Counted from the stretch's first letter, positions 1-10,122 are shown. The stretch is 64,000 nucleotides of DNA from Betaproteobacteria bacterium MOLA814 (GCA_000496475.1 AYMW01000001.1:1358069-1422068); one strand, 5' to 3'. Notes: generated by a model not told the origin, from the letters alone. Translations and numbers: made by a program.

Positions 1-1109
1 TGCTCAAAGCCTAGCAAACGCGCTGCCTCAACGGCGGCAAACAGCATGGCAAAAAACACAAACAAGCGACCCGCCACGGCTGTGATGGGCGTACGCTTGA
101 ACACCTGTCCCAAGCCAACTTGCTCAGGCCAGCCGTCAATACCCAAAGCCGCCAGCAGGCTGCAGATCAAACCAGCAACAAAGCGTGCCACCACCCACGT
201 GACCAGCAGTATCAGCGCAGCGGCAACCAGTGACGGTACGATGGCCACAACCATGTTGAGCATGTTGGTGGCGGGGCCAGATATGGACTCTATGCGCAGC
301 GCATCGAGGGCTGCAATCAGCGACGGTATAAAGACCGCTAAAAATACAACAATGCCGGCTAAGTGCGACAGTTTGAGCGAGCTGCTCAAGCCAGCTTGAG
401 ATGCCCAGTCGTCGCTTCCCATGCTCGACAACAACTGCATGACCAGTTGTTGCAAGACTTTGGCAACCAGCCAGCCTACGCCACCCACGACAACAGCGGC
501 CACAATATTGGGTACAAATGACAAAGCTTGCGTGAGCATGGCGTTAACTGGGTCCAGCAAAGCGCGCATATTTAGGGCTTGCAGCACAGCTGGTACAAAC
601 AACAAAATAACCAGCCAAAATAGCATCTGTCCCAAGCGCTCGCCTATGGGGGGCATGTGGGCTGATGTGGGTAGTTTGTCGTCTAGCTTGCCGGCGCTCA
701 TGGCTTTGTTGACCGCGCCACGAACAATGGACGCCGCCAACCATGCCACCACACCCAAAGCCGCCGCCGCGAGCAAGCGAGGTGTAAATTCAAGCAGCTG
801 GTTGGTCATGCCAGACAGAGGGCCACTGTCCAAATTCAACTCAACCGTATTGAGCGCAGCGCCCAGACCCAGCAATATAACCAGCCAAAACAAGGCCCCA
901 GCAATCAAGCCTTGCCAGTTCATAGGCGTGCCCAGTGCGTCTTGCATGCGGTCATTGAGTTTGATCTTGCTAAGTGCGACATGCGTTGCTGCGCGAGCAA
1001 TCACCGCTAACAACCAAGCAACCACAACAACGGTTAGTGCACCCAGCCATTGCATAAGGCTTTGCCCCAAGCTGTTTTGCAGCGTGTTCCAAAAAGATTG
1101 AATTTCCAT
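1..1109 (-). CDS. Mechanosensitive-channel-type membrane protein with conserved TM-helix repeats (3' end outside window)
   Basis: The frame stays open from an ATG at 1109 to the window edge (369 codons), so the C-terminus is missing. The start follows a GGGAG ribosome-binding site about 9 bases upstream. The protein begins MEIQSFWNTLQNSLGQ and is very hydrophobic, with about seven or more membrane segments (near residues 18-40, 65-86, 112-134, 160-180, 196-218, 250-270, 285-320). The segments recur as a repeated pattern in which a short amphipathic stretch is followed by a V/A-rich helix, such as NIVAAVVVGGVGWLVAKVL. This matches the conserved TM-helix repeat of small-conductance mechanosensitive channel relatives. 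The MscS beta domain is not visible. Function as an ion channel is inferred from family only. It is divergent from the kyn operon across an AT-rich gap. Confidence 0.7.
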   Translation of the reverse strand, partial: MEIQSFWNTLQNSLGQSLMQWLGALTVVVVAWLLAVIARAATHVALSKIKLNDRMQDALGTPMNWQGLIAGALFWLVILLGLGAALNTVELNLDSGPLSGMTNQLLEFTPRLLAAAALGVVAWLAASIVRGAVNKAMSAGKLDDKLPTSAHMPPIGERLGQMLFWLVILLFVPAVLQALNMRALLDPVNAMLTQALSFVPNIVAAVVVGGVGWLVAKVLQQLVMQLLSSMGSDDWASQAGLSSSLKLSHLAGIVVFLAVFIPSLIAALDALRIESISGPATNMLNMVVAIVPSLVAAALILLVTWVVARFVAGLICSLLAALGIDGWPEQVGLGQVFKRTPITAVAGRLFVFFAMLFAAVEAARLLGFE

Positions 1110-1323
1110 AGGTCAGACTCCCAAAGACATGTGTGTAAACAGCATTTTTGCTGCGCATAAAGCAGTTAAGTAATTATTTTTAATAAATACTAAAGGTTAT
1201 ATGGCTAAATTAATAGTTAAAAAATAGTAATTATTGGCCAAATGCGAGGTTGCGTATTGGGGCGCAGCAGCGTTGGTAATAAGCGACACCGCTGACAGAG
1301 TGGGGGTGCTACCTTGCACCGTT
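1110..1323. other. AT-rich divergent intergenic region upstream of kynB
   Basis: This gap separates the divergent membrane-protein gene and kynB. Positions 1165-1235 are strikingly AT-rich with runs such as TAAGTAATTATTTTTAATAA, typical of promoter DNA. I could not pick out a confident -35/-10 pair or a regulator site. The open frame extends upstream of kynB to 1234, but those codons are unlike the family and are probably not translated. Confidence 0.4.
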
Positions 1324-1968
1324 ATGCAGCACATCTTCGATATTTCCCCGCCAGTTACAGCCGATGCGGCGGTATTCCCAGGTGACACGCGCTACCAACA
1401 GACCCCTCATTTCTCGCACGGCCCTGACTGTCCGGTGAGCGTGCATGCCATTCACATGTCGCCTCATACGGGGGCACATGCCGATGCGCCTATGCATTAC
1501 AGGGCCGGTGGTGCTGGTGTTGGCGCGCTGGCGCTTGAGCCCTACATAGGTGTGTGCCGCGTCATTGATTGCAGGGCCAGTGTGGGCTTGGTGCAGCCCG
1601 CTGATGTGGCACACGCCTTGCAAGACTTACCGCCCCGTGTGTTGCTGCAAACATCGGGGCAAGCCAGCCAGTCTTGGGACCGCTTCACCGCAATAGCGCC
1701 CGCGACCTTGCACGCGTTGCAAGCGGCAAACCCCGAGCTGAGTTTGATTGGCATAGACACCCCAAGCCTTGACCCCGCTAACAGCCAGCAACTGCCCAGC
1801 CATAAGGCTGTGTTTGGGTTGGCGCTGCGGGTGCTGGAGAACCTGGTGCTAGACGACGTGGCGCCGGGAGACTACGAACTCATTGCTTTGCCGCTCAAGC
1901 TCATGGACTGCGATGCCTCGCCGGTGCGGGCCATTTTGCGCACCTTGGCTACACACCAAGTAGGCTGA
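1324..1968 (+). CDS. kynB: Kynurenine formamidase (arylformamidase) KynB
   Basis: This enzyme hydrolyses N-formyl-L-kynurenine to L-kynurenine and formate, the second step of tryptophan degradation. The 214-residue protein starting MQHIFDISPPV carries the metal-binding signature of the cyclase/KynB family, HTGAHADAPMHY at residues 48-59. His48, His52 and Asp54 are expected metal ligands and His58 the catalytic residue. The frame continues 30 codons upstream to 1234, but the ATG at 1324 is chosen because the family begins right at the D(I/L)SPP motif and the length then fits (about 210). A purine stretch, GGGGGTG, lies rather far upstream (about 16 bases), so the start is not certain. It is first in kynB-kynU-kynA, 74 bases before kynU. 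Confidence 0.92.
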   Translation: MQHIFDISPPVTADAAVFPGDTRYQQTPHFSHGPDCPVSVHAIHMSPHTGAHADAPMHYRAGGAGVGALALEPYIGVCRVIDCRASVGLVQPADVAHALQDLPPRVLLQTSGQASQSWDRFTAIAPATLHALQAANPELSLIGIDTPSLDPANSQQLPSHKAVFGLALRVLENLVLDDVAPGDYELIALPLKLMDCDASPVRAILRTLATHQVG

Positions 1969-2042
1969 TTGATCGTACACCTGCAGCAATACAAATTTAC
2001 ACCCACATACAAATACACCGTCTCCAGAGCATACATAAGACC

Positions 2043-3335
2043 ATGAATAAGCGCACCGATCACATCACACGCGAGGCCTGCATAGCGCTAGACCAGCACG
2101 ACCCACTGGGCGCCATACGCGACGCATTTGTGCTGCCAGCGTCCACCATTTACCTAGACGGCAACTCGTTGGGCGCATTGCCCAAAGCAACAGCAGCCGC
2201 AGTGGCCAAGGTCGTGACCCAAGAGTGGGGGCAAGACCTCATTCAAAGCTGGAACACAGCAGGCTGGTTTATGTCGCCTCAGCATCAAGGCAACCGGTTG
2301 GCATCGATAGTGGGCGCGGGTCCGGGCGAGCTGGTCATTACTGACACCACCAGTGTGAACTTGTACAAAGTGCTGTGCGCCGCAGCAGAACTGGCGCGCA
2401 AGCAGCACCCCAGTAAACGCGTGCTGCTGAGTGAGACCAGCAACTTCCCCACCGACTTGTACATGGCCCAGTCTGTGTGCAAGCACTACGACTTGCGCCT
2501 AGAACTGACCGATGCCAAAGGTCTGGCATCAGCGCTCAACGGCGACGTTGCGGTACTCATGCTCACCCATGTGAACTACCGAACAGGGGCCATGTATGAC
2601 ATGGCAGGTGTGACACAGGCGGCGCACGGTGTGGGCGCTTTAACTGTGTGGGACTTGGCGCACAGCGCCGGAGCTGTACCCGTTGATTTAAACAGCGCCA
2701 ACGCCGATTACGCGGTGGGCTGTGGCTACAAGTATTTAAATGGCGGTCCCGGTGCGCCAGCGTTTGTGTGGGCCAATTCGCGCGTGGTGAGCGCCACCAA
2801 GCAACCATTGAGCGGTTGGTGGGGGCACGCATCGCCGTTTGCATTCGATGCAAACTACGTGCCGCAAGTCGGCATAGACCAGTACTTATGCGGCACCCAA
2901 TCTATGTTGGCCATGGCGGCGATGGCCTGCGGTCTAGACGTGTTTGAACAAGCCAATGCCGTAGGCGGTATGACCGCCATTCGCGCCAAGTCCTTGGCAC
3001 TCACAGATGTATTCATGGATTTGTGCGCGGCGCGATGCACCGAATTTGGCTTGGTCAACGTGACACCAACAGCCCATCAAACGCGCGGCTCACACGTGAG
3101 CCTGGCCGCGCCGAATGGCGGATATGCCATGATGCAGGCCTTGATTGCGCGCGGCGTGGTGGGTGATTTCAGAGGCGGTGGCGCCACGGGTGAGGCCGAC
3201 TTGTTGCGCTTCGGCTTGACGCCGTTGTACACACGCTTTGTCGATGTGTGGGACGCGGTAGAACACATGGTGCGTATGCTGCAAGCGAATGAATGGCAGC
3301 GCAGCGAATTCAACCGCACCCAGGCGGTCACATGA
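2043..3335 (+). CDS. kynU: Kynureninase
   Basis: This PLP enzyme cleaves L-kynurenine to anthranilate and L-alanine. The 430-residue protein has the usual aminotransferase class V layout: a YLDGNSLG segment near residue 37, the [11 protein letters not shown] segment near 130, and the PLP lysine in [12 protein letters not shown] (Lys230). Length matches the bacterial family (about 415-430). The stop codon overlaps the start of kynA (ATGA), which implies translational coupling. Product anthranilate suggests the anthranilate branch of the kynurenine pathway; no anthranilate dioxygenase or CoA-ligase genes are in this window. Confidence 0.96.
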   Translation: MNKRTDHITREACIALDQHDPLGAIRDAFVLPASTIYLDGNSLGALPKATAAAVAKVVTQEWGQDLIQSWNTAGWFMSPQHQGNRLASIVGAGPGELVITDTTSVNLYKVLCAAAELARKQHPSKRVLLSETSNFPTDLYMAQSVCKHYDLRLELTDAKGLASALNGDVAVLMLTHVNYRTGAMYDMAGVTQAAHGVGALTVWDLAHSAGAVPVDLNSANADYAVGCGYKYLNGGPGAPAFVWANSRVVSATKQPLSGWWGHASPFAFDANYVPQVGIDQYLCGTQSMLAMAAMACGLDVFEQANAVGGMTAIRAKSLALTDVFMDLCAARCTEFGLVNVTPTAHQTRGSHVSLAAPNGGYAMMQALIARGVVGDFRGGGATGEADLLRFGLTPLYTRFVDVWDAVEHMVRMLQANEWQRSEFNRTQAVT

Positions 3336-4171
3336 AAAATCCCGCAGAGACCGTGGCAAGCGAAGGTGCAAAGCTAGACTACTCAAGCGACATGACCTAC
3401 GGAGATTACTTGCACCTAGACGAGATCCTGGGCGCTCAGCAACCCTTGTCGCCTGTGCATGACGAGATGCTATTCATCGTGCAGCACCAAACCAGCGAGC
3501 TGTGGATGAAGCTGATGCTGCACGAGTTGGCAGGGGCTATGCAGGCTTTACAAAACGGCCACTTTAACGTGGCGTTCAAAATGCTGGCGCGGGTCAGTCG
3601 CATCATGTCGCAGCTGGTGAGCGCGTGGGATGTGTTGGCAACCATGACGCCACCAGAGTACACCGCATTGCGCCCTTATTTGGCCAATTCCAGCGGCTTC
3701 CAAAGCGCGCAATACCGCTGCATCGAGTTTGCGCTGGGCAATAAAAATGCCGCCATGCTTAAGCCCCATGCGCACAAGCCAGAGTTGTTGGCCATGGTGC
3801 AGCGCGCCTATGATGCACCCTCTTTGTATGACATAGCCATTGGCTTGCTGGCCAGAGCGCACCTGCCCATTGAGGCGCACAACTTGGCGCGTGATTGGCG
3901 ACAAAGCCACACCAGTAGCCCCAATGTGCAAGCGGCTTGGATGGTGGTGTATCAAGACTCTTCTCAGTACTGGGACTTGTACCAGCTGGGAGAAAAACTC
4001 ACAGATATTGAAGACACGTTTCGGCTGTGGCGTTTTCGGCACTTAACAACCGTTGAGCGCATTATTGGTATGCGTCGCGGCACAGGTGGCACCAGTGGCA
4101 CAGGCTACTTGCGCGCCATGCTGGACGTGGTGTTGTTTCCGGAGATTTGGCAGGTGCGCGCAGAGTTGTAA
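3332..4171 (+). CDS. kynA: Tryptophan 2,3-dioxygenase
   Basis: This heme enzyme opens the indole ring of L-tryptophan to N-formylkynurenine, the first and committing step. The 279-residue protein aligns with Xanthomonas TDO at a constant offset of three: His52 (in FIVQHQTSE) and Tyr110/Arg114 (in [11 protein letters not shown]) for substrate binding, His237 as proximal heme ligand (in [12 protein letters not shown]), and Thr251 in the flexible [11 protein letters not shown] loop. The ATG at 3332 is chosen because it overlaps the kynU stop and gives the family N-terminus; the frame is open upstream to 3293 inside kynU. The gene ends 10 bases before the convergent recQ stop. Confidence 0.97.
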   Translation: MKNPAETVASEGAKLDYSSDMTYGDYLHLDEILGAQQPLSPVHDEMLFIVQHQTSELWMKLMLHELAGAMQALQNGHFNVAFKMLARVSRIMSQLVSAWDVLATMTPPEYTALRPYLANSSGFQSAQYRCIEFALGNKNAAMLKPHAHKPELLAMVQRAYDAPSLYDIAIGLLARAHLPIEAHNLARDWRQSHTSSPNVQAAWMVVYQDSSQYWDLYQLGEKLTDIEDTFRLWRFRHLTTVERIIGMRRGTGGTSGTGYLRAMLDVVLFPEIWQVRAEL

Positions 4172-4181
4172 AGCCGTCAGC

Positions 4182-6053
4182 CTACGACATGGCAATGACG
4201 CGCAACACCTGGTCTCCATAAGCCTCTAATTTTTTGCTGCCAATGCCGGGCACGCCAACCAACTCGTCGGCGTCGCTCGGACGCAGCTGGGCCAAGGCCT
4301 TGAGCGTGTTGTTGTTAAAAATCACGTAAGCAGGCAAATCATGTGAGCGTGCCACCTCGGCTCGCCATGCTTTCAGTGCTGTAAATACGGGTTGCGCATG
4401 AACGTCGAGGTCGGTGTCGTCGGCCTTGTTTGTGGTGCGCGATGCAGCGCCCTTGCTGGCACTGGTGCTGGCAACACGCTGCCACACTTGGGCTTGGTCG
4501 CGCAGCAAGGCCCGCGCAGGCTCACCCAGTTGCAGCGTTTTGTACATACCTGCATCAACCACCACCGCGCCGCTGGCTACCAACTGGCGCAGCAGTGCGC
4601 GCCACTGCACATCACTCATGTCGGCGCCTATGCCAAAGGTGCTGAGTTTGTCGTGTTGGTATTGCGTGACCCTGTCGGTTGTTTTGCCGCGCAGCACATC
4701 AATCAAATGCCCTGAGCCAAAGGCCATGCCAGAGCTTTGTTGGAAGCGGTATATGGTGCTGAGCAATTTGCGTGCGGCTTGCGTGGCATCATAAACTTGC
4801 GGCGGGCTTAAGCAGTTGTCGCAATTGCCGCAAGCCTTGCTGGGTTCGCCAAAGTAGTCCAGCAAGTGCACACGACGACAGTCTGTGGCTTCAGCCAGCG
4901 CCAGCAAGGCATCTAGCTTGCCGCGCAGCGCTTGCTTGAACTCATCGCTGGCCACGCCCTCATCTATCATGCGGCGCTGGTTGATGACGTCGGCCAAGCC
5001 ATACGCCATCCATGCAACCGCAGCCTCACCATCGCGTCCGGCGCGTCCTGTTTCTTGGTAGTACCCCTCAATATTTTTGGGCATGTCCATGTGTGCCACA
5101 AAGCGCACATCGGGCTTGTCAATGCCCATGCCGAAGGCAATGGTGGCGACCACCACCACACCGTCCTCACGCAAAAAGCGGTCTTGGTTGCGTTGACGGA
5201 TACCTGCATCCATACCGGCGTGGTAGGCCAGAGCGTTCACGCCAGCGCGCACCAACTGATCGGCCACTTCCTCTACCCGGCGGCGTGATTGGCAATACAC
5301 CACGCCTGCATCACCATCGAACTCGGCCTGTATAAACGCCAACAGCTGCGCCATGCCGTCACGCTTTTCAGTGATGCGGTAGCTGATGTTGGGCCTGTCA
5401 AAGCTGCTGACAAATTGGCGCGCATCATGAAGCGCCAAGTGGTGCACCATGTCTTGACGTGTGAGCGAGTCGGCAGTTGCGGTGAGTGCCAAACGAGGCA
5501 CGCCTGGGAACTGCTCATGCAGCACCGACATGGCGCGGTACTCTGGCCTAAAGTCGTGGCCCCACTGGCTAACGCAGTGTGCCTCGTCAATGGCAAACAA
5601 GCTGAGCTGGCCGCGCTCAAACAAGCTGGTGAGCAGCGCTAAAAAACGCGGCGTGGGGATGCGCTCAGGCGCGGCGTACAACAAGGTAATGTCGCCACGC
5701 AGCATGCGTTGTTCCACCTCGCGCGCTGCAGCCATGTCGAGTGTGGAGTTTAAAAATGCCGCCGATACGCCCACTTCGTGCAAGGCACCAACTTGGTTGT
5801 GCATCAGTGCAATGAGTGGCGAGACCACAATGGCCACGCCGTGGCCAGCGCGCTGTCTGACAATGGCGGGCACTTGGTAGCACAGGCTTTTACCCCCACC
5901 TGTGGGCATCAGTACCAGCGCGTCACCACCGCTCACCACGTGTTGGATGATCTCAGCTTGAGGCCCCCTAAAAGCATCGAAACCAAAAATCTCATGCAGC
6001 ACGTCTTGCGACGTGCTCTGGCTGGCTAAGGCAATGTCGGCGGGTGTGCGCAC
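4182..6053 (-). CDS. recQ: ATP-dependent DNA helicase RecQ
   Basis: RecQ is a 3'-5' DNA helicase in recombination and fork repair. Walker A MPTGGGKS (about residues 49-56), the DEAH box in [20 protein letters not shown] (about 153-172) with the RecQ aromatic-rich loop, and [10 protein letters not shown] (motif VI) are visible. These are followed by the zinc-binding cysteines of the RQC region (ACGNCDNC) and a C-terminal HRDC domain ([19 protein letters not shown]). The GTG at 6053 is preferred: it lies 4 bases after the rhodanese stop with GGGAG upstream, and gives 623 residues (E. coli 609). An ATG at 6098 is the alternative but sits inside the rhodanese gene with no ribosome-binding site. 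Confidence 0.93.
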   Translation of the reverse strand: MRTPADIALASQSTSQDVLHEIFGFDAFRGPQAEIIQHVVSGGDALVLMPTGGGKSLCYQVPAIVRQRAGHGVAIVVSPLIALMHNQVGALHEVGVSAAFLNSTLDMAAAREVEQRMLRGDITLLYAAPERIPTPRFLALLTSLFERGQLSLFAIDEAHCVSQWGHDFRPEYRAMSVLHEQFPGVPRLALTATADSLTRQDMVHHLALHDARQFVSSFDRPNISYRITEKRDGMAQLLAFIQAEFDGDAGVVYCQSRRRVEEVADQLVRAGVNALAYHAGMDAGIRQRNQDRFLREDGVVVVATIAFGMGIDKPDVRFVAHMDMPKNIEGYYQETGRAGRDGEAAVAWMAYGLADVINQRRMIDEGVASDEFKQALRGKLDALLALAEATDCRRVHLLDYFGEPSKACGNCDNCLSPPQVYDATQAARKLLSTIYRFQQSSGMAFGSGHLIDVLRGKTTDRVTQYQHDKLSTFGIGADMSDVQWRALLRQLVASGAVVVDAGMYKTLQLGEPARALLRDQAQVWQRVASTSASKGAASRTTNKADDTDLDVHAQPVFTALKAWRAEVARSHDLPAYVIFNNNTLKALAQLRPSDADELVGVPGIGSKKLEAYGDQVLRVIAMS

Positions 6054-6057
6054 AGTG

Positions 6058-6450
6058 TTACAGCTGCTCCCATGGCAGGCCGTCAAAGCGCCAGCCATTC
6101 AGACACGAGCGCTGGAAGGTGTCGTTGAGCGAGCCTTCAAAGCCGTTCAACACGTTTGTTACGTCTGTAAACCCAGCTGTTTCAAGCGCCTTGCCTGCAT
6201 CGAGAGTGCGTTGTCCACTGCGGCAAATCAGCACAATAGGACGTGCCTTGTCTTGGGCTTCGTCCGCCACCAACTGCACAAATTGCTCTGGGTGAGGGGT
6301 GAGGTCTGGATACTCGTACCACGGTACGTTGATGGCGCCGGGCGGTCGGCCTACATACAGGGACTCAATCTCCATGCGGACATCGATCATCAAGGCCCGA
6401 GGGTTATCTTGTAATAGCGCCCAAGCTTCTAATGGCTGCAAGTGTTTCAT
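6058..6450 (-). CDS. Rhodanese-like domain protein
   Basis: This is a single-domain rhodanese of 130 residues starting [14 protein letters not shown]. The active-site loop CRSGQR (Cys76) is intact and of sulfurtransferase length; [24 protein letters not shown] is the typical CH2A/rhodanese N-half, here spanning about residues 21-44. The ATG at 6450 has a strong AGAAGG site 3 bases upstream; the frame is open further to 6540 but without such a site. The gene lies directly upstream of recQ on the same strand, only a few bases apart, so the two are probably cotranscribed. Sulfur acceptor and physiological role are unknown. Confidence 0.88.
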   Translation of the reverse strand: MKHLQPLEAWALLQDNPRALMIDVRMEIESLYVGRPPGAINVPWYEYPDLTPHPEQFVQLVADEAQDKARPIVLICRSGQRTLDAGKALETAGFTDVTNVLNGFEGSLNDTFQRSCLNGWRFDGLPWEQL

Positions 6451-6521
6451 AAGCCTTCTATTGTCGGGCATAGATGTGGACTTTGTCGCGCGAGGCCGCA
6501 CCAACTTCTTACAATAGAGCC

Positions 6522-7589
6522 ATGAACACCACCGCCACATCCGCTCCCACCGAACACGTTTACACGCGGGGTCAAGCCCTGCCAGCTATTTTGGCCCAGC
6601 GGATTGCGGTGCTTGACGGTGCCATGGGCACAATGATTCAGCGGTTTAAGCTGGGTGAATCGCAGTACCGCGGTGAGCGGTTTAAAGACTTTCATAAAGA
6701 CATTAAAGGCAACAACGAGTTGCTGAGTCTGACCCGTCCAGACATCATTACCGATGTGCACGAGCGCTATTTGGCCGCTGGTGCCGATATGGTCGAAACC
6801 AACACCTTTGGCGCGACCCGCATTGCACAAGATGACTATGACATGGCCGACTTGGCCTATGAAATGAACGTCGAGTCTGCCAAGCTGGCACGCGCGGCTT
6901 GTGACAAGTTCTCTACCCCAGACAAGCCTAGGTTTGTATTGGGAGCGTTAGGCCCGACCCCCAAAACTGCCAGCATTAGCCCAGATGTGAACGACCCAAG
7001 CGCGCGCAACGTCACGTTTGAGCAGCTGCGCGCGTCTTACTACGAGCAGGTGCAAGGCTTGTTTGAGGGCGGCGCAGACGTGTTGCTGGTAGAAACCATT
7101 TTTGACACCCTCAATGCCAAAGCCGCGCTGTTTGCCATTGAAGAGTTTTTTGACGTTACGGGCGAGCGCCTGCCAGTCATCATCAGTGGTACGGTGACAG
7201 ACGCCTCTGGCCGCGTGCTCAGCGGCCAAACGGTGACGGCCTTTTGGGCCAGCGTTCGCCATGTCAAACCTCTTGCCGTGGGCTTGAATTGCGCCTTGGG
7301 TGCGGCGTTGATGCGCCCCTATATTCAAGAGCTGTCAAAAGTGGCCACGGGCACGTACATCAGCTGCTACCCCAACGCGGGCCTGCCCAACCCCATGAGT
7401 GACACAGGTTTTGATGAGACACCAGATGTCACCAGCCGCTTGATTCACGAGTTTGCCGCACAAGGCTTGGTCAATATCGTGGGTGGCTGCTGCGGTACCA
7501 CCCCCGAGCACATCGCCGCTATTGGCGATGCGGTCAGGCCTGAAAAAGCAAGGGCCGTGACGTGGGCGGCATACCGCGAAGCGGCCTAA
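6522..7589 (+). CDS. metH1: Methionine synthase, homocysteine-binding module (MetH1)
   Basis: This 355-residue protein corresponds to the N-terminal homocysteine-binding barrel of cobalamin-dependent methionine synthase. LDGAMGTMIQRF opens the barrel, and the zinc cysteines are in GLNCALG and GGCCGTTPEH near the C-terminus. It ends right after the barrel, so it has no pterin- or B12-binding part. Those modules are in metH2 at 10297. Family knowledge: many Burkholderiales encode MetH as two such polypeptides. Here the two genes are separated by an NCS1 permease on the other strand and a LeuE-type exporter. The ATG at 6522 is preferred over one at 6474 because the extra 16 residues are not family-like. 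It is divergent from the rhodanese gene with about 70 bases between. Confidence 0.93.
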   Translation: MNTTATSAPTEHVYTRGQALPAILAQRIAVLDGAMGTMIQRFKLGESQYRGERFKDFHKDIKGNNELLSLTRPDIITDVHERYLAAGADMVETNTFGATRIAQDDYDMADLAYEMNVESAKLARAACDKFSTPDKPRFVLGALGPTPKTASISPDVNDPSARNVTFEQLRASYYEQVQGLFEGGADVLLVETIFDTLNAKAALFAIEEFFDVTGERLPVIISGTVTDASGRVLSGQTVTAFWASVRHVKPLAVGLNCALGAALMRPYIQELSKVATGTYISCYPNAGLPNPMSDTGFDETPDVTSRLIHEFAAQGLVNIVGGCCGTTPEHIAAIGDAVRPEKARAVTWAAYREAA

Positions 7590-7666
7590 ACGCAGCAGTC
7601 TGCCGCTCGCCATGCCGCCGGGGCAGTTGCTACAACCAAGCGTTGGTCATGCTGTGTCTTGTAGGC

Positions 7667-7705
7667 AAAAAAAAACGGCCCGATTGCCATTGGCAGTCGG
7701 GCCGT
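7667..7705 (-). terminator. Rho-independent terminator for the NCS1 permease gene
   Basis: A 9-bp arm (7675-7683, ACGGCCCGA) pairs with 7697-7705 (TCGGGCCGT), with extra pairing inside the loop. On the minus strand the hairpin is followed by nine T residues (7667-7675 read as A on plus). It lies about 30 bases downstream of the permease stop codon. Confidence 0.9.
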
Positions 7706-7735
7706 GTACGCAGACTTAGTTAGTCGGGCTGCGTC

Positions 7736-9142
7736 TTAAGAAAGCTTCATATGTTTGGTGCGTATGTAGTAAACAGCAGCGCCTAATGCGGCACCAATGA
7801 TCCAGGCGTAGCCAGACAAGTCGCTCAACATGGGCAACCAAACGGTGGCCACAGAAAAGACTGCACCAATGGCGAAGGCAATCACAGCATTGTCGTGCCA
7901 GCCATTTTTGTAGTGGTACTTGCCACCGTCCATGTTGTAGAGGTCTTCTTGGCTCAACACTTGTTTGCGAACCACGAAGTAATCCACAATCAAAATGCCG
8001 AACAGCGGCGCCAACGTGGCACCGAGCGTGTTGACGAAGCCACCAATACCGATTTGGCTGATCACTGCTGTCCACAAGCCACCAATCACCAAGGCGAAAC
8101 CGGATGTGATCAGACCGGCTTTGCGAAAACCAATGGTGTTGGGTGACAGGTTGGCAATGCCGTTCACTGCAGGAATGAAGTTGGCTACCAAGTTGATACC
8201 GACGGTGGCTGCAAAGAATGTGATGGCAGCAATGACGCTCAAGAACACGCTGTCGGTGCGTGCCACAATTTCAGTTGGGTTGATGATGGCCTCACCGTAC
8301 ACCACAGCTGCACCAGCGGTTGTGAGCAGGGCCAAGGCAGAGAACAAAATCATATTCAATGGCAAACCCATGAGGTTGCCTTTAACCATGGCTTGCTTGT
8401 CCTTAGCAAAGCGTGAGAAGTCACTGAAGTTGATCATCACGGCAGAGAAGTAAGCCACCATGGTGCCGAAGATAGCTACAAAGCCAGACATCTCAGTTTT
8501 CCAAGTGCCCTCAGGGTTGGCAAAGATGCTTTGCGCCGCTGAAAACAACTGCCCATCTGACTTAGACCACAGCACAATGACCAAGGCGATCATCACGGCG
8601 TACACAAATGGGCCAGCCAAGTTTAAGAAACCTTCAACCCAGTTCATGCCGCGCCAGAAAATCAGGATGTGGAACGCCCACACAAACAAGAAGGCGACCC
8701 AGTCAATACCACTGAGGCCTAAAAACAGCACATCGCCAGCTTCGGCGCCTGTGAGGGATTTGATGAGCAGCGCCAAAGCGGTTGACGCAAAGTAGACTTG
8801 TGCGCCGTACCAAAACACGGCAACAACCGAGCGCAATACGGCTGGTAGTTTGGCGCCCGCCGTGCCCATGCTGGCCCTTGCAAACACTGGGTATGCAATG
8901 CCGTAGCGCTCGCCGGCTGCGCCGGACAAATTAACCATGAACATCACAAACAGGCTTGCGGCGATGAGGGCGGCAAAGGCCGTCCAGCCGCTAACGCCGA
9001 ATGAAATAAACAAAGAGGCGACCAAGGTGTAGCCAAACAATGATTGGATGTCGTTGGCCCACACATTAAATATAGCGAACCAGCCCCATGTTTTTTCTTG
9101 GCTGGTGACTAGGCTTAGCGCGCTGTTGTCGTTGGATTGCAT
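7736..9142 (-). CDS. NCS1-family nucleobase/allantoin/hydantoin:cation symporter
   Basis: The 468-residue protein has about twelve membrane helices and begins with the N-terminal pattern of NCS1 carriers (EKTWGWFAIFNVWANDIQS). The helix-1 W/N positions and the GERYGIAYPVFARASMG segment around residues 77-93 are typical of the PucI/CodB/Mhp1 family. It should import a nucleobase, allantoin or hydantoin-like ring with Na+ or H+; the substrate cannot be read from sequence. The start follows a strong AAGGAGA site. It lies between metH1 and leuE on the opposite strand, so it has its own promoter and the terminator at 7667-7705. Confidence 0.9.
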   Translation of the reverse strand: MQSNDNSALSLVTSQEKTWGWFAIFNVWANDIQSLFGYTLVASLFISFGVSGWTAFAALIAASLFVMFMVNLSGAAGERYGIAYPVFARASMGTAGAKLPAVLRSVVAVFWYGAQVYFASTALALLIKSLTGAEAGDVLFLGLSGIDWVAFLFVWAFHILIFWRGMNWVEGFLNLAGPFVYAVMIALVIVLWSKSDGQLFSAAQSIFANPEGTWKTEMSGFVAIFGTMVAYFSAVMINFSDFSRFAKDKQAMVKGNLMGLPLNMILFSALALLTTAGAAVVYGEAIINPTEIVARTDSVFLSVIAAITFFAATVGINLVANFIPAVNGIANLSPNTIGFRKAGLITSGFALVIGGLWTAVISQIGIGGFVNTLGATLAPLFGILIVDYFVVRKQVLSQEDLYNMDGGKYHYKNGWHDNAVIAFAIGAVFSVATVWLPMLSDLSGYAWIIGAALGAAVYYIRTKHMKLS

Positions 9143-9451
9143 GTCTGTCTCCTTAAGTTGTCATATGCCGTGGTTAGCCTAGAAAGGCAGTGCGCACATG
9201 GCGTGTCGTTGGTAAGGACATTTGTATTTAATTGTGTATACAAAATGTGAAACAAATCTTAACGCGAGCAGGCCTCGAAAAATCACTAAAAAGCATTAAA
9301 TACCTAGGGGTTTCTGCCCATTTTTTATGGATAGACGCTCTTTTTAGAAACAAAATTAATTACACACACGTTTTCTGTGTGCAATTACACGCCTGGCCTT
9401 AGACTGGCGTGTTGATTCAACACTCACTCCAACGCTTGTTAGGCGCACACC
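9143..9451. other. Divergent promoter region between NCS1 permease and leuE
   Basis: No gene is visible in these 309 bases. The stretch is AT-rich from about 9215 to 9380. It holds the imperfect palindrome at 9232-9245 and a CACAC/GTGTG inverted repeat around 9362-9380. Promoters for both divergent genes must lie here, but I could not assign -35/-10 boxes with confidence. Confidence 0.5.
9232..9245. promoter_or_regulatory. Imperfect palindrome, possible operator
   Basis: TTGTGTATACAAAA matches its own reverse complement at 12 of 14 positions and centres on GTATAC. Operators of some GntR/FCD regulators have this TTGTATACAA-like form (family knowledge). It lies about 90 bases upstream of the permease start. 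No cognate regulator is encoded nearby, so the role is inference. Confidence 0.3.
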
Positions 9452-10114
9452 ATGTTTGGCATCACCGATTTAGGCGTCTTTGTAGCTGGCACGGTTGCCA
9501 TTGTGTTGTTGCCTGGGCCCAACTCGTTGTATGTGCTGACTGTGGCCACACGTGCGGGCTTGCGCATGGGCTATGCCGGCGCGTTGGGCATTGTGACTGG
9601 TGATCTGGTGCTGATACTGCTCACCGTATGTGGCGCAGCGTCTGTGCTCAATGCTTACCCGCACGTGTTCCACGCCATCAAATGGGCAGGTGCTGCTTAC
9701 CTCGGGTGGTTGGGTTTGAAGCTGATATGGGGCGGTTTGCAAGGCTGGCGCACCAGCCAGAGCCAGCCGGGAATGGTGCACAGCATGGTGAAAGACCTGA
9801 AGCCTGTCAAAGAGGTCACTAGCAAAGCGGTGTATCGCAAAGCCTTGGTGGTGAGCTTGCTCAACCCCAAGGCCATATTCTTTTTCATTTCCTTCTTTGT
9901 GCAGTTTGTAGACCCCACCTATGCCAACCCGAGTGTGACGTTTGCCATGCTAGGCCTCATCGTGCAGTGCGTCAGCGTGCTGTATTTGAGCATGTTGATT
10001 GTGGGCGGGGTGAAGTTGGCAAACACCTTTGCCAAGCGCAAACGCCTTAGCGCATTGCTTAATAGTGTGGTCGGCTTGATGTTTATAGCCTTTGGCGTTC
10101 GACTGGCTGCCTAG
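9452..10114 (+). CDS. leuE: LysE/RhtB-family amino-acid exporter, LeuE-like
   Basis: The 220-residue membrane protein has six predicted helices. Its motifs match the leucine exporter LeuE more closely than other RhtB members: [15 protein letters not shown] in helix 1, [20 protein letters not shown] in the middle (about residues 133-152), and [15 protein letters not shown] at the C-terminus. It should export leucine and related neutral amino acids; the exact substrate is inferred. A weak AGG lies upstream of the ATG. A -10-like TATTAT starts 9 bases after its stop, so metH2 downstream probably has its own promoter. Confidence 0.85.
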   Translation: MFGITDLGVFVAGTVAIVLLPGPNSLYVLTVATRAGLRMGYAGALGIVTGDLVLILLTVCGAASVLNAYPHVFHAIKWAGAAYLGWLGLKLIWGGLQGWRTSQSQPGMVHSMVKDLKPVKEVTSKAVYRKALVVSLLNPKAIFFFISFFVQFVDPTYANPSVTFAMLGLIVQCVSVLYLSMLIVGGVKLANTFAKRKRLSALLNSVVGLMFIAFGVRLAA

Positions 10115-10122
10115 CAAACGGT

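Noticed and set aside
46..1101. Two plus-strand open frames of 117 and 226 codons at the window start
   Set aside because: They are antisense to a long minus-strand frame that has a good ribosome-binding site and regularly spaced membrane helices; the plus-strand products are Thr/Ser/Ala-rich with no domain.
6054..6098. ATG at 6098 as recQ start
   Set aside because: It lies within the 3' end of the rhodanese gene without a ribosome-binding site; the GTG at 6053 is just after the rhodanese stop.
9362..9380. CACAC/GTGTG inverted repeat between NCS1 and leuE genes
   Set aside because: Short and simple in sequence, no T-tract, and no match to a known operator.
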